Positions 34,845-42,505 of a stretch of 64,000 nt of DNA are shown here, in pieces (the first letter of the stretch is position 1; every line of letters begins with the position of its first letter). This DNA is from an uncultured Oscillospiraceae bacterium (GTDB taxonomy: Bacteria > Bacillota > Clostridia > Oscillospirales > Ruminococcaceae). The notes beneath the pieces are model-generated. The model was not told the origin of the DNA, did not search any database, and saw only the letters and a program-made list of their open reading frames with translations. The position numbers were made by a program, and so were the translations under genes. The DNA lies in the NCBI GenBank assembly GCA_900547455.1, contig URGV01000006.1:1-64000 (forward strand), in the 5' to 3' direction.

Positions 34845-35408
34845 TTATAAAATTTCTGTCGCTAACGTTTTAAGATAAGCAATGACCGGTGCCCACTTGG
34901 ATGGCGGGATAACCTGTCCGGGAGAAAAAAGGTTCCTCCAGTCATGCTCCGGCAAGTTGTCCAGGCCATACACATCCTCAAGCGCCTGCTGTGCCGTTCG
35001 AAGCAAAACGCTGCCTTTGGGCTGCGGAATGGGAGACAGTGCGTCTGGCACCGCTTTCCCGCGCCTCGTATATTCACCGTCAATGGCCGCTTTGAGCTGC
35101 GTGTAGTCGCTGGCCCGCACCAGCTGGCCGACGGCAATATTCTGACCGAGATTGGCAATCAGTTCTGCCTGCGCTTCGGCTGTGCAGGCGGTGTTACACT
35201 GACCGGTACAAGAACCCGTACAACTGCTGCAACTTCCTGTGCAGCTACCGGTACATCCACTGCAACCTGTACAGCTGCCTGAGCATGAACCAGAGCAACC
35301 CCGGCAAGTACCTCTACAGGTACTGGTACACTGCCTGCTGCAATCTGCGGAGCAGGTCTCGGCGCAGGTGCGGGAACAGTTTTGCGTACAATAGGTTGTG
35401 CAGGCCAT
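34845..35408 (-). CDS. CXXX-repeat Cys-rich protein 3
   Basis: This 187-residue protein has 20 Cys in the first 76 residues, nearly all spaced CXXX or CXX with Ser, Gly and Thr between (CSGSCSGSCTGCSGCTGSC). From residue 78 on it has a conserved globular domain (AEAQAELIANLGQNIAVGQL, then DWRNLFSPGQVIPPSKW). That domain is almost identical in Cys-rich protein 2 and recognisable in protein 1, which sits next to a radical SAM/SPASM gene. There is no signal peptide. It is a possible substrate of that enzyme. Its ATG overlaps a TAA in the preceding short frame. Confidence 0.85.
   Translation of the reverse strand: MACTTYCTQNCSRTCAETCSADCSRQCTSTCRGTCRGCSGSCSGSCTGCSGCTGSCTGSCSSCTGSCTGQCNTACTAEAQAELIANLGQNIAVGQLVRASDYTQLKAAIDGEYTRRGKAVPDALSPIPQPKGSVLLRTAQQALEDVYGLDNLPEHDWRNLFSPGQVIPPSKWAPVIAYLKTLATEIL
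34938..35250. repeat. duplicated block, copy in Cys-rich gene 3
   Basis: About 310 bases are co-linear, with no indels and only scattered substitutions, with 36259-36571 (offset 1321). The conserved C-terminal domain and the end of the Cys repeats are covered. Confidence 0.85.
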
Positions 35409-35409
35409 T

Positions 35410-35522
35410 ATCCATTAGCCCCTTCTTTCCCTCGGGCAAAAGAACCTGCCTTTTCTGCATATTCATGCGAAAAGACTATTTTATTAGTCAGGGGGGGGGG
35501 CGCACATCTTACGCAACTGCAT
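35410..35522 (-). other. short frame with C10 tract ahead of Cys-rich gene 3
   Basis: An ATG at 35522 stands behind GGAGG and reads MQLRKMCAPPP before an in-frame stop just after a run of ten C (35491-35500 as G on the plus strand). With nine or twelve C the frame would stay open for 37 codons. It would then end in TAA overlapping the ATG of Cys-rich gene 3, the same TAATG overlap used elsewhere in this operon. The rest of 35523-35702 holds no gene. Confidence 0.45.
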
Positions 35523-35702
35523 ATTGATACCTCCATTTTTTTACTTATTCATTTCGAGAAACAATCGCCTTACTATGCGTATTTCAGAAAAACAAGGGGT
35601 TCTCCTTTCCGATAAACAAAGCGTGTCTCTCAAAAATCTACATTCTTATCACAGGAAAAATCAAATTTTCTCACAGCATCAAAGAAAGAATAAATATACA
35701 TG

Positions 35703-36152
35703 TTATTCCGCTTTGCTTGCTTCGGCTTCCAGCCTTACAATATACTGTTCCAGGAGGTCGTTGTCCCGGACGTTGATCGCCATCAATGTCAGACTCCTCC
35801 AATAAGCGATATCCAGCATTGTCTCACCCTGATAATCTTCCTTGCTGATGATCTCTCGCAGAAAAGCCTTAATTTCTTCTGGCGTTCCTGTGCGTAACTG
35901 GATTGTTCTGAAAAAATCATCGACATAGTTCTCATCCAGTAACCCTATCGCCTTAATGCTGGAAACAATCAGTTCTGCAAATTGAATACCATGTTCTGTG
36001 AGCCGCTCCATAAGCTGTTGAACAATATCAAATTGATCATCTTCAGAAAAAGATTTGATAGCAGCACACTCTTCGCTTGTATCCTGACCTGTCCCCAGTT
36101 TTAAAAACAACTTGGAAAACGTAATGAGATAATGAAATTCTGTCTGTTCCAT
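35703..36152 (-). CDS. Cys-module partner protein, copy B
   Basis: This 149-residue helical protein is paralogous to the one at 40015-40479: both begin with a short F-rich helix (LITFSKLFLKLGTGQD / LLTVSQLFQKLENGED). They share LDENYVDDFF / LDPNYIDDFA and end with RSLTLMAINVRDNDLLEQYI / QSLTLIAINMQNNDLLAQYI. No enzyme motif is seen. In both copies the gene directly follows a Cys-rich gene, so it is probably a partner such as an assembly factor or chaperone. AAGGAGG precedes the ATG. Confidence 0.8.
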   Translation of the reverse strand: MEQTEFHYLITFSKLFLKLGTGQDTSEECAAIKSFSEDDQFDIVQQLMERLTEHGIQFAELIVSSIKAIGLLDENYVDDFFRTIQLRTGTPEEIKAFLREIISKEDYQGETMLDIAYWRSLTLMAINVRDNDLLEQYIVRLEAEASKAE

Positions 36153-36165
36153 ATCTTGCCTCCTT

Positions 36166-36768
36166 CTATACGATTTCGGTAGCCAAGTTCTTTAAATATA
36201 AAATCACAGGGCTCCATTTGGATGGTGGAATGACGGTTCCGGAAATAAAATCGTTTCTCCAGTCATGCTCCGGCAGGCTGTCCAGGCCATACACATCCTC
36301 AAGGACCTGCTGTGCCGTTCGAAGCAAAACGCTGCCTTTGGGCTGCGGAATGGGGGACAGCGCGTCTGGTGCCGCTTTCCCTCTCCGCGTATACTCGCCG
36401 TCGATGGCCGCTTTGAGCTGCGTGTAGTCGCTGGCCCGCACCAACTGGCCGACGGCAATATTTTGACCGAGATTGGCAATCAGTTCCGCCTGCGCTTCGG
36501 CTGTACAGGCGGTGTTGCACTGACCGGTACAAGAACCCACACAACTGCTGCAGCTTCCTGAACAGCTGCCAGTACAACCTCTGCAGGAAGTACACCCCCC
36601 ACTACACGATCCCGAGCATGAACCAGAACAACCACCAGAGCATGTATTGGAACATCCTGATCCACAATTATTATCACAGGCAGTACAGTTTCTTCCACAT
36701 CCACCATCGCATTGATTATCACAACCATTTGCACAATTTTGATAGCAGTATGATTCGCATCTTGCCAT
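36166..36768 (-). CDS. CXXX-repeat Cys-rich protein 2
   Basis: This 200-residue protein has 23 Cys in the first 88 residues, spaced CXXX or CXX. The first third is richer in Asn and Asp (CDNQCDGGCGRNC) and the rest in Ser and Gly. The C-terminal domain is nearly identical to that of Cys-rich protein 3 (shared DNA block at 36259-36571). It starts by a one-base overlap (TAATG) with the 61-residue fibre-tip gene behind GAGGAGG. No signal peptide or known toxin motif is seen. Confidence 0.85.
   Translation of the reverse strand: MARCESYCYQNCANGCDNQCDGGCGRNCTACDNNCGSGCSNTCSGGCSGSCSGSCSGGCTSCRGCTGSCSGSCSSCVGSCTGQCNTACTAEAQAELIANLGQNIAVGQLVRASDYTQLKAAIDGEYTRRGKAAPDALSPIPQPKGSVLLRTAQQVLEDVYGLDSLPEHDWRNDFISGTVIPPSKWSPVILYLKNLATEIV
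36259..36571. repeat. duplicated block, copy in Cys-rich gene 2
   Basis: Partner of the block at 34938-35250. The colinearity without gaps indicates a recent duplication or gene conversion. Confidence 0.85.
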
Positions 36769-36953
36769 TATTGAACCTCCTCTTCAGCATACACACCTGC
36801 GATCGCCACCCACTGGCTGCCATCCCAAAAATGTGTCAGTCCGTTAGGCTGAATCCACAGGACGTTTGTTTTCTCCGGGGGCGTTTCACTGACCACATAT
36901 CCCCCGCCGCTTCCTGTATTCAAAACAATCGGCCTCCCATAAATAATTCCCAC
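36768..36953 (-). CDS. small fibre-tip protein
   Basis: This 61-residue protein starts at a GTG (36953) behind GGAGGAG. Its sequence GSGGGYVVSETPPEKTNVLW, then WDGSQWVAIAGVY, is paralogous to the last 60 residues of the fibre protein at 42505-43560 (GGGGTVVSETAPDDTDVNW, then NGQWLAIAGVY). It follows the LamG fibre gene and overlaps Cys-rich gene 2. It seems to be a stand-alone version of the fibre's C-terminal tip domain. Confidence 0.75.
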   Translation of the reverse strand: MGIIYGRPIVLNTGSGGGYVVSETPPEKTNVLWIQPNGLTHFWDGSQWVAIAGVYAEEEVQ

Positions 36954-36954
36954 A

Positions 36955-37908
36955 TCATACTCCTCCCCCGATGATAAATCCGGAATAGCTGCTCAACGTA
37001 TAAACCCGTGCCGCACTGGACTCCCGATAACTGCCCTGTGTTTCTCCTATGGATGGCTTAACGCGGTAACGGATCGTCTTCCAGTTGCCTTGTGCTGCCT
37101 CTGAAAAGCAAAGTTCACTTCCGCTATAAACAGCCTCATATTCTCCGCCATTGATCTGACGCTCCAGTGTGTAGGTTACTCCTTCACCAGATGCAGGCTC
37201 CCAAGAAACATTTAAGGTTTCCCCTGCTTTCAGCAGTTTTGGCACTACTGCGACTGCCGGCACGTCTCCCAGAATAAAATAGGGTTTGTCCGGCGGTGTA
37301 AAATCAGCCGTCCAAACCGCTTTCTGGGTAATGCGAAATTCGTCAATATAGCCTGTAAAGTAGGAGTGATCCCCTTCCCGGTAGTCTCCAACTGCCATAG
37401 GGACATTGACATCGGCCGATAATACCCCGTTCATATTTGTAGTAGCAAAAAGTACACCATTCCGATATGTTTTCGCTATACCGCCGCTGCGAACCAGCGC
37501 CCAGTGGACCCATGCGTTTGGCGTAACAGACAACATCTGTACCCCATTTGTAATGTCCCATGTTGCAAAGACGGTAGAAGCATAAATCATTGTTCCCTGA
37601 TACCCAACCAGGAGGCCGCCGCTTGTATTGGTTCCCGGACAATAATAACTTGAGAACCTTGCTCCTGTGCTGGCAGCTGTGCAATATTCCCACCAGTCAA
37701 TGGTAAAATCATCGCTTCCAAAGGTAATTGCGCTTGCAGGAAACAGGAGGCGGGAAGAGCCGTTAAAATACAGACTTTTCCCGCCAAATTTACTCTGGTC
37801 TGAGGAAACAACCACTCCCTGATTGGTAAGTGGTATGCCATGCAGGCTGCTGTCTATCAGATCATCCCCATGGAGCAGCAACTTCGTACTGCCGTCAATT
37901 AAACACAT
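36955..37908 (-). CDS. LamG-domain phage fibre protein
   Basis: This 317-residue protein begins with a concanavalin-like LamG domain (residues 1-205; FGGKSLYFNGSSRL, FTIDWWEY, WVHWALVR, GYIDEFRITQKAVW). An Fn3-like beta domain follows (about 220-305; LNVSWEPASGEGVTYTLERQ), with a glycine-rich end. LamG domains bind sugars, so this is a candidate receptor-binding fibre. It lies between the BppU-like protein and the small tip gene. Confidence 0.85.
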   Translation of the reverse strand: MCLIDGSTKLLLHGDDLIDSSLHGIPLTNQGVVVSSDQSKFGGKSLYFNGSSRLLFPASAITFGSDDFTIDWWEYCTAASTGARFSSYYCPGTNTSGGLLVGYQGTMIYASTVFATWDITNGVQMLSVTPNAWVHWALVRSGGIAKTYRNGVLFATTNMNGVLSADVNVPMAVGDYREGDHSYFTGYIDEFRITQKAVWTADFTPPDKPYFILGDVPAVAVVPKLLKAGETLNVSWEPASGEGVTYTLERQINGGEYEAVYSGSELCFSEAAQGNWKTIRYRVKPSIGETQGSYRESSAARVYTLSSYSGFIIGGGV

Positions 37909-37920
37909 CCTGTTTTCCTC

Positions 37921-39618
37921 CTACTGCATCACTCTCACCTGCACAGCCACATCCGCCTGCGGCTGTGCTCCCTCCGCGTAGGCAATAACGGTACCGTCCT
38001 GATTTTCCAGCCAAATTTCCAGCACATCCTGCTCCCGCAGCAGCCGTCTGGTCGCAAGGTCAGCGTACAGGTCAAGGGCAGTTTTGTCCGCCTCCACCAG
38101 CGCCGTGATCTCCTCCTTCGTCACCGTTTGCCGGTACAGCTCCTCGGTCGATTCGTCTGCTGCCCAGCTGTCTGCCGGCAGGGTGAGCGTCAAGAAGGTC
38201 ATCTCAAAAGCTTCCCCTGGTTCTCCCTTTTCACCTTGATCGCCCTTGTCTCCCTTAACCGCTTTAACCAGCAGCAGCCAGTAATCTGTATCACTCAACG
38301 CAGTGCCAGTGCTCTGCTGCAGAGAAAGATAGGTGGCTTTGCCTTCCTCGCCGTCCACGACTAAATCGAATGGCTGATAGGTTTCACTGGAAGAGTAGAC
38401 CCCACGCGGCACCAGCTGTGCTCGGCTGTCAGTTCGCTCATACGCTCCTGTGGTAGGGTTATAAACCTCCCACCAGTTATCCTCACCGATGCGGGGATAG
38501 TGCTTGATGGCTTCCTCTGCCGCCGCCTGCGCTTTCTGGGCCGCTGCCTCGCTGGCTTTTGCGTTAGTTTCTGCCGTCTGAGCGGCGGTTTTGGCTTCCT
38601 CCGCTGCTGTTGCAGAACCGCTGGCGGCGGTGGCCTGTTCGCCCGCTGTTTTGGCTGATTCTGCCGCAGCTGCTGCGCTGTCCGCCGCGTTTTGTGCTGC
38701 GGTCTCAGCTGATTCTTTCAGCTGTGCGGTCTCATTCTTCCACTTCTCGACGTCTTTGGCGTAGGTGCTGACGGTGTTAATAGCCGCTGTTGCGGTATCC
38801 GCGCTGGACTTTGCGCTCTGCGCGCTGGATGCGGCCTGTTTTGCGGCTTCCAGTGTTCCCTCGTACCGTTCCTTGATGATATTGGACTCAGTGGCGATGT
38901 TCTGCTGGATTTCCTCGGCCAGCTGCCGGGCGCTCTCTGCATTAGATGCCGATTCCTGCGCTGCCGCGGCAGCGTCTTTGGCGTTCTCGACCATCCCAGC
39001 TACATTTTTCTGAGCCTGATCTACATAATCCCTTAACCCAGGGATTGTCTGGTTTTCCAGCACGTTGACCACCTGCCGCAGGGATTCCGATTCTTCGGTC
39101 AGTTCCTTTGCTGTTTCGGTGGCTTCTTCCAAGACGGGCTTCATCTCAGTGAGGGCACTGTCTGCTCCTTCCAGGGCATCGGTGATCTTCTCCACCGCCT
39201 CATTGACCTGCTTTTCAAATTGTTCCAGCTTATCCGGCGGCGGGACCGGTTGTGTCCCCTGCGGGTCTTTGCGGATAATTGCTGGATTGCCTGTCCACTT
39301 GGCGACAACGTTGTTTTTGGTGTCGGTACCGGTGAGCGTGAGCATCACGCGGCCCGGCATCAGGGTCAGCTCCCGGGTAATTTCCCAGTCCAGCAGGATA
39401 TGTTCATCGGTCAGGCGCTTCGGGAGAATCCACACTGCCTCGGTACCGTAATCCTCCGACACCGCCTTGATCTGATAGGACAGGGCGGTCAGGTCAACCT
39501 CCTCCCGCGCCTTTGGGAGGACAAACTGCACCGGCTCCACGTTGATCTCGCCCTGCATATAGTAAAATTCCAGCGGTGGATAGTGGAGCCAGCCGCCGGT
39601 TGCATAGATTTTGCGCAT
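37921..39618 (-). CDS. BppU-like baseplate/fibre protein with long coiled coil
   Basis: This 565-residue protein has three parts. Residues 1-120 are a beta-rich N-terminal domain typical of baseplate upper proteins (VNVEPVQFVL-like, GRVMLTLTGTDTKNN). Residues 130-395 are an Ala-rich coiled coil (AAAAQESASNAESARQLAEE). The C-terminal part has a carbohydrate-module-like segment (YSSSETYQPFDLVV), a short collagen-like run (GDKGDQGEKGEPGEAF) and a last domain. It probably trimerises and links baseplate to fibres. Confidence 0.82.
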   Translation of the reverse strand: MRKIYATGGWLHYPPLEFYYMQGEINVEPVQFVLPKAREEVDLTALSYQIKAVSEDYGTEAVWILPKRLTDEHILLDWEITRELTLMPGRVMLTLTGTDTKNNVVAKWTGNPAIIRKDPQGTQPVPPPDKLEQFEKQVNEAVEKITDALEGADSALTEMKPVLEEATETAKELTEESESLRQVVNVLENQTIPGLRDYVDQAQKNVAGMVENAKDAAAAAQESASNAESARQLAEEIQQNIATESNIIKERYEGTLEAAKQAASSAQSAKSSADTATAAINTVSTYAKDVEKWKNETAQLKESAETAAQNAADSAAAAAESAKTAGEQATAASGSATAAEEAKTAAQTAETNAKASEAAAQKAQAAAEEAIKHYPRIGEDNWWEVYNPTTGAYERTDSRAQLVPRGVYSSSETYQPFDLVVDGEEGKATYLSLQQSTGTALSDTDYWLLLVKAVKGDKGDQGEKGEPGEAFEMTFLTLTLPADSWAADESTEELYRQTVTKEEITALVEADKTALDLYADLATRRLLREQDVLEIWLENQDGTVIAYAEGAQPQADVAVQVRVMQ

Positions 39619-39636
39619 GGGCTCCCCTTTCCGCAG

Positions 39637-40011
39637 CTACGCTGCCTTTGGGCAGGTCTTATAGAGATAGATCGACCGCTGCACCGCGTCATACCCCAGC
39701 TGCCAGCAGGGCTCAGAGAGCAGCACGACGATGTCATCGCCGAGCTTCTGGCGCAGCTGGAAGTAGATAGCGCTGATGTACCGTGCATGGGTTTTGGTGT
39801 ACTCCTCCACGATCTCCTGCCAGGTGATGTTGCTCTCGTCCGGCTGGCCGAACTCGCGGATGTAGGATTTAAACAGCGTGTCCAGCGCCATCAGCTTGAT
39901 GCGGTCCATCTCCAGCAGGTTGCCGTCCTCCTCGGGGATCTCCAGATAGGTGATGGAGTTGAGCGGCATCTCAATGAGCGCCTTGCGGATGTCCATGACT
40001 GTCTTTTCCAT
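39637..40011 (-). CDS. phage protein of unknown function in fibre/Cys module
   Basis: This 124-residue acidic, mainly helical protein (MDIRKALIEMPLNSITYLEI, then LDTLFKSYIREFGQPDESNI) ends YKTCPKAA. It is not recognised. It begins 3 bases after the stop of the 154-residue partner protein and lies before the BppU-like gene. It has no second copy in the window. Confidence 0.7.
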   Translation of the reverse strand: MEKTVMDIRKALIEMPLNSITYLEIPEEDGNLLEMDRIKLMALDTLFKSYIREFGQPDESNITWQEIVEEYTKTHARYISAIYFQLRQKLGDDIVVLLSEPCWQLGYDAVQRSIYLYKTCPKAA

Positions 40012-40014
40012 ACA

Positions 40015-40479
40015 CTATTCCTCCTCATTGTTCAAGCCGTCCCGCAGCTGCTCCATCTTGCGGATATACTGCGCCAGCAGGTCATTGTTTTGCATGTTGA
40101 TGGCGATCAGGGTCAGGCTTTGCCAGAAGATATCCTCCATCAGCACCTTACCGTAGCCGGTGCGGGAAAGCACTCTCTTGACAATTTCCTGCCGCTCCTG
40201 AAGGGTGGACGGTGCAAACGGCTCGCGGATGACAGCGGCAAAATCGTCGATGTAGTTGGGGTCAAGATACTCCACCTGCTTTGCGGCCGTAACGAGCTTG
40301 TCAACCTCCTTGCTGTCCCGCGCCTGCAGGCGGTCGAGCAGCTGGCCGCTGACGCTCTCCTTCTGCTCGTCGTTCATCCTGGCGACCTGCTCGCACTCCT
40401 TTTTGCAGTCCTCCCCATTTTCCAACTTCTGGAACAGCTGGGAGACGGTGAGCAGAAAATCAACCTGTGTTTTTTTCAT
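40015..40479 (-). CDS. Cys-module partner protein, copy A
   Basis: This 154-residue helical protein is paralogous to 35703-36152 (shared start, LDPNYIDDFA, and the C-terminal TLIAINMQNNDLLAQYIRK). It follows Cys-rich gene 1 after 13 bases. The two copies keep the same relation to a Cys-rich gene, which argues for a joint function. No cofactor motif is seen. Confidence 0.8.
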   Translation of the reverse strand: MKKTQVDFLLTVSQLFQKLENGEDCKKECEQVARMNDEQKESVSGQLLDRLQARDSKEVDKLVTAAKQVEYLDPNYIDDFAAVIREPFAPSTLQERQEIVKRVLSRTGYGKVLMEDIFWQSLTLIAINMQNNDLLAQYIRKMEQLRDGLNNEEE

Positions 40480-40492
40480 CGTTGCATTCCTC

Positions 40493-41194
40493 CTATTCTT
40501 CGGTCACGGCGTTGACATTGACGGCCATCGAGGTCATCAGGGTCTTGATATGGTTGAGCACCGGGGCCCACTTGGGGGCCGCTGCCAACTCCCACTTGCT
40601 GAACAATTCGCGCCAGTCATGCTCCGAGGCCTTGTCAAATTCGTAAACGTCTGTTAAAACCTCTTTGGTGATGGACAGGATCACCGGTTCGCCCGGGATC
40701 GGCTGCTTCTGGAAAGGCTGCGGCAGCTCCATCCCCCTGCGGCGGTACTCATTTTCCATTGCGTTTTTGATCTCGGTGTAGTCGCTGGCCATGATGATCT
40801 TGCCGATGCCGATGTTGTCCCCCAGATGAGCGATCAGCTCCGCCTGGTTCTCGCCGGTGCAGGCGTTGTCGCACTGGCCGGTGCAGTTGGTCTGGCAGCC
40901 GCCGGTACAGGTGCCGGTACAGCTGGTACAGGAATTGGTACAGGTTCCGGTACAGCTGGCCGAACAGGAGTTCTGGCAGCTTCCCTGGCAGGAACCGGAA
41001 CAGCCGTTGCAGTTGCCGCTGCAGCTTCCAGAGCACCCAGAACATCCCCGGCAGGTGCTGGAACAGTCCCCGGAACACCCACGGCAGGAACTGGAGCAGC
41101 CACCATCGCAGTCTCCCGAACAGCCGCCGGAACAGCTGGTACAGCCGCCCACGCACCCGGAACATAGACATCCTGTTTGTACAGCGCACGCCAT
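40493..41194 (-). CDS. CXXX-repeat Cys-rich protein 1, likely radical SAM target
   Basis: This 233-residue protein has about 30 Cys in the first 113 residues, spaced CXXX or CXX with Gly, Ser, Thr, Asn and Asp (CSGSCSGNCNGCSGSCQGSC). From residue 115 on, a globular domain (ENQAELIAHLGDNIGIGKII, DWRELFSKWELAAAPKW) is homologous to those of Cys-rich proteins 2 and 3. Its ATG directly follows the stop of the radical SAM/SPASM gene, behind GAGGGGG. The tight coupling and regular Cys spacing suggest it is post-translationally crosslinked. That is an inference. Confidence 0.85.
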   Translation of the reverse strand: MACAVQTGCLCSGCVGGCTSCSGGCSGDCDGGCSSSCRGCSGDCSSTCRGCSGCSGSCSGNCNGCSGSCQGSCQNSCSASCTGTCTNSCTSCTGTCTGGCQTNCTGQCDNACTGENQAELIAHLGDNIGIGKIIMASDYTEIKNAMENEYRRRGMELPQPFQKQPIPGEPVILSITKEVLTDVYEFDKASEHDWRELFSKWELAAAPKWAPVLNHIKTLMTSMAVNVNAVTEE

Positions 41195-42505
41195 CTAAAT
41201 CCCCCTCTCATACCACTGGACTGAGATCAGGCGCTCGGCCTGCTTGTCCAGTCCCAGTTTGTTGTATAGCTTTGTCCAAAAATAGTAGTTTGCCGCGATC
41301 TGCGCCTTGAACATCCCGCAGTGGTGCTTGGTTTTGCAATTCGGGTCGCCGGTCGCGTCGTACTGCCAGGCGATGCAGGTCGGGCAGAGCGGCAATAGCG
41401 GGCAGTCCCGGCACTCGCCGTCCGCGCTCGACCAGGTTGTGACATCCTGCAGCCGTTGGAACCACTCGGTGTGTTCCTTGTCGGTGTAAAGCCCCAGGCT
41501 CAGCTCCCCGATGGGCCGCTCCGGCTGGTTATTCAGGCTGTGCTTCATGTACCGCAGGCACGGGTAGACCTTCCCGTCCGGGGCGAAGGCCACCATCCGT
41601 CCGTTGCCGCCGCAGAAAGCAGTGGTTTTCTGCCAGTCGTACTCCTCCTGCGATGGTTTCTGCACAAACCGCTCCTCAAACAGGCTGGTGTACAGATCCT
41701 TATAGATTTCGTTGTCGATCATCCAATCTGCCAGCTCGATGAGCTGGTCGTACAGCTGCTTCGGGTGATGCTCCTTCCACACATCCTCAAACACGCAGTT
41801 GGCCGGGATGTTGTGGTAGCCCAGACTGTACAGGTGCCGGATGGCGCCGGTGAGATAGGGCAGATTCTCGGGCGCAAGGGTGACCTTGGTGCCGGCAATC
41901 GGATACATCTCGAGCAGATGTTTTGCTGCCTTGGAAACTACATCATAGCTGCCCGACCCATCGTGGAAAACACGGCAGGAGTCATGCAGCGCCTTATCCC
42001 CATCGATGCTGATTCCGATGGAGAGATGGCCGTAATTTTTCCTGATAAATTCCTGCACCCGCTCGTCCTCGAAGAGCACGCCGTTGGTGGAAATCGAGAT
42101 CATGTAATAGTAAGCCCAGGGATGGCGCAACTGGAATGCCTTGCGCTTAAAATATTCGACCGTTTTGTCGATAAGCTCGATTTCAAGTAAGGGCTCTCCG
42201 CCGATAAAGTCCAGGATGATGGCCGGGGCGGTATTGTCCACAAACTCCCCTTCAAACAGCCCGTCCACAATCCGCTTTGCCGTTTCCCAGCTCATCCGGC
42301 GGCTGGTCTTGTGGCACTCGTAGCAGTAGGTGCAGGCCAAATTGCAGGCTTCTGTGACGCAGAAGGTCACGTCCTTGCAAAGCATGTCGTCCTCCTTGTC
42401 CTCCTCTTTAGGGTGCAGCTGGCGGTAGACGCGGGCGATCTCGTCGTTGTAGCTGGGGAAATCCTCCCGGGTCATGTAGAGCTTATTTCTCGGTGTCGGT
42501 TGCAT
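41195..42505 (-). CDS. radical SAM/SPASM peptide maturase
   Basis: This is a 436-residue radical SAM enzyme. The cluster motif is CNLACTYC (C54, C58, C61), followed by GGEPLLE near residue 123. The C-terminal SPASM region has CGGNGRMVAFAPDGKVYPC near 295, then CRDCPLLPLCPTC and CKTKHHC for auxiliary clusters. Such enzymes install thioether or other crosslinks in ribosomal peptides. A class that targets CXXX-repeat peptides is known from family models. Its ATG overlaps the fibre stop (TAATG) and its stop abuts Cys-rich gene 1. Confidence 0.92.
   Translation of the reverse strand: MQPTPRNKLYMTREDFPSYNDEIARVYRQLHPKEEDKEDDMLCKDVTFCVTEACNLACTYCYECHKTSRRMSWETAKRIVDGLFEGEFVDNTAPAIILDFIGGEPLLEIELIDKTVEYFKRKAFQLRHPWAYYYMISISTNGVLFEDERVQEFIRKNYGHLSIGISIDGDKALHDSCRVFHDGSGSYDVVSKAAKHLLEMYPIAGTKVTLAPENLPYLTGAIRHLYSLGYHNIPANCVFEDVWKEHHPKQLYDQLIELADWMIDNEIYKDLYTSLFEERFVQKPSQEEYDWQKTTAFCGGNGRMVAFAPDGKVYPCLRYMKHSLNNQPERPIGELSLGLYTDKEHTEWFQRLQDVTTWSSADGECRDCPLLPLCPTCIAWQYDATGDPNCKTKHHCGMFKAQIAANYYFWTKLYNKLGLDKQAERLISVQWYERGI

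Noticed and set aside
34845..41194. Cys-rich proteins considered as metallothioneins
   Set aside because: Length, Gly/Ser/Thr fillers, a large conserved C-terminal domain and a neighbouring SPASM enzyme fit a modified structural protein better, though metal binding is not excluded.
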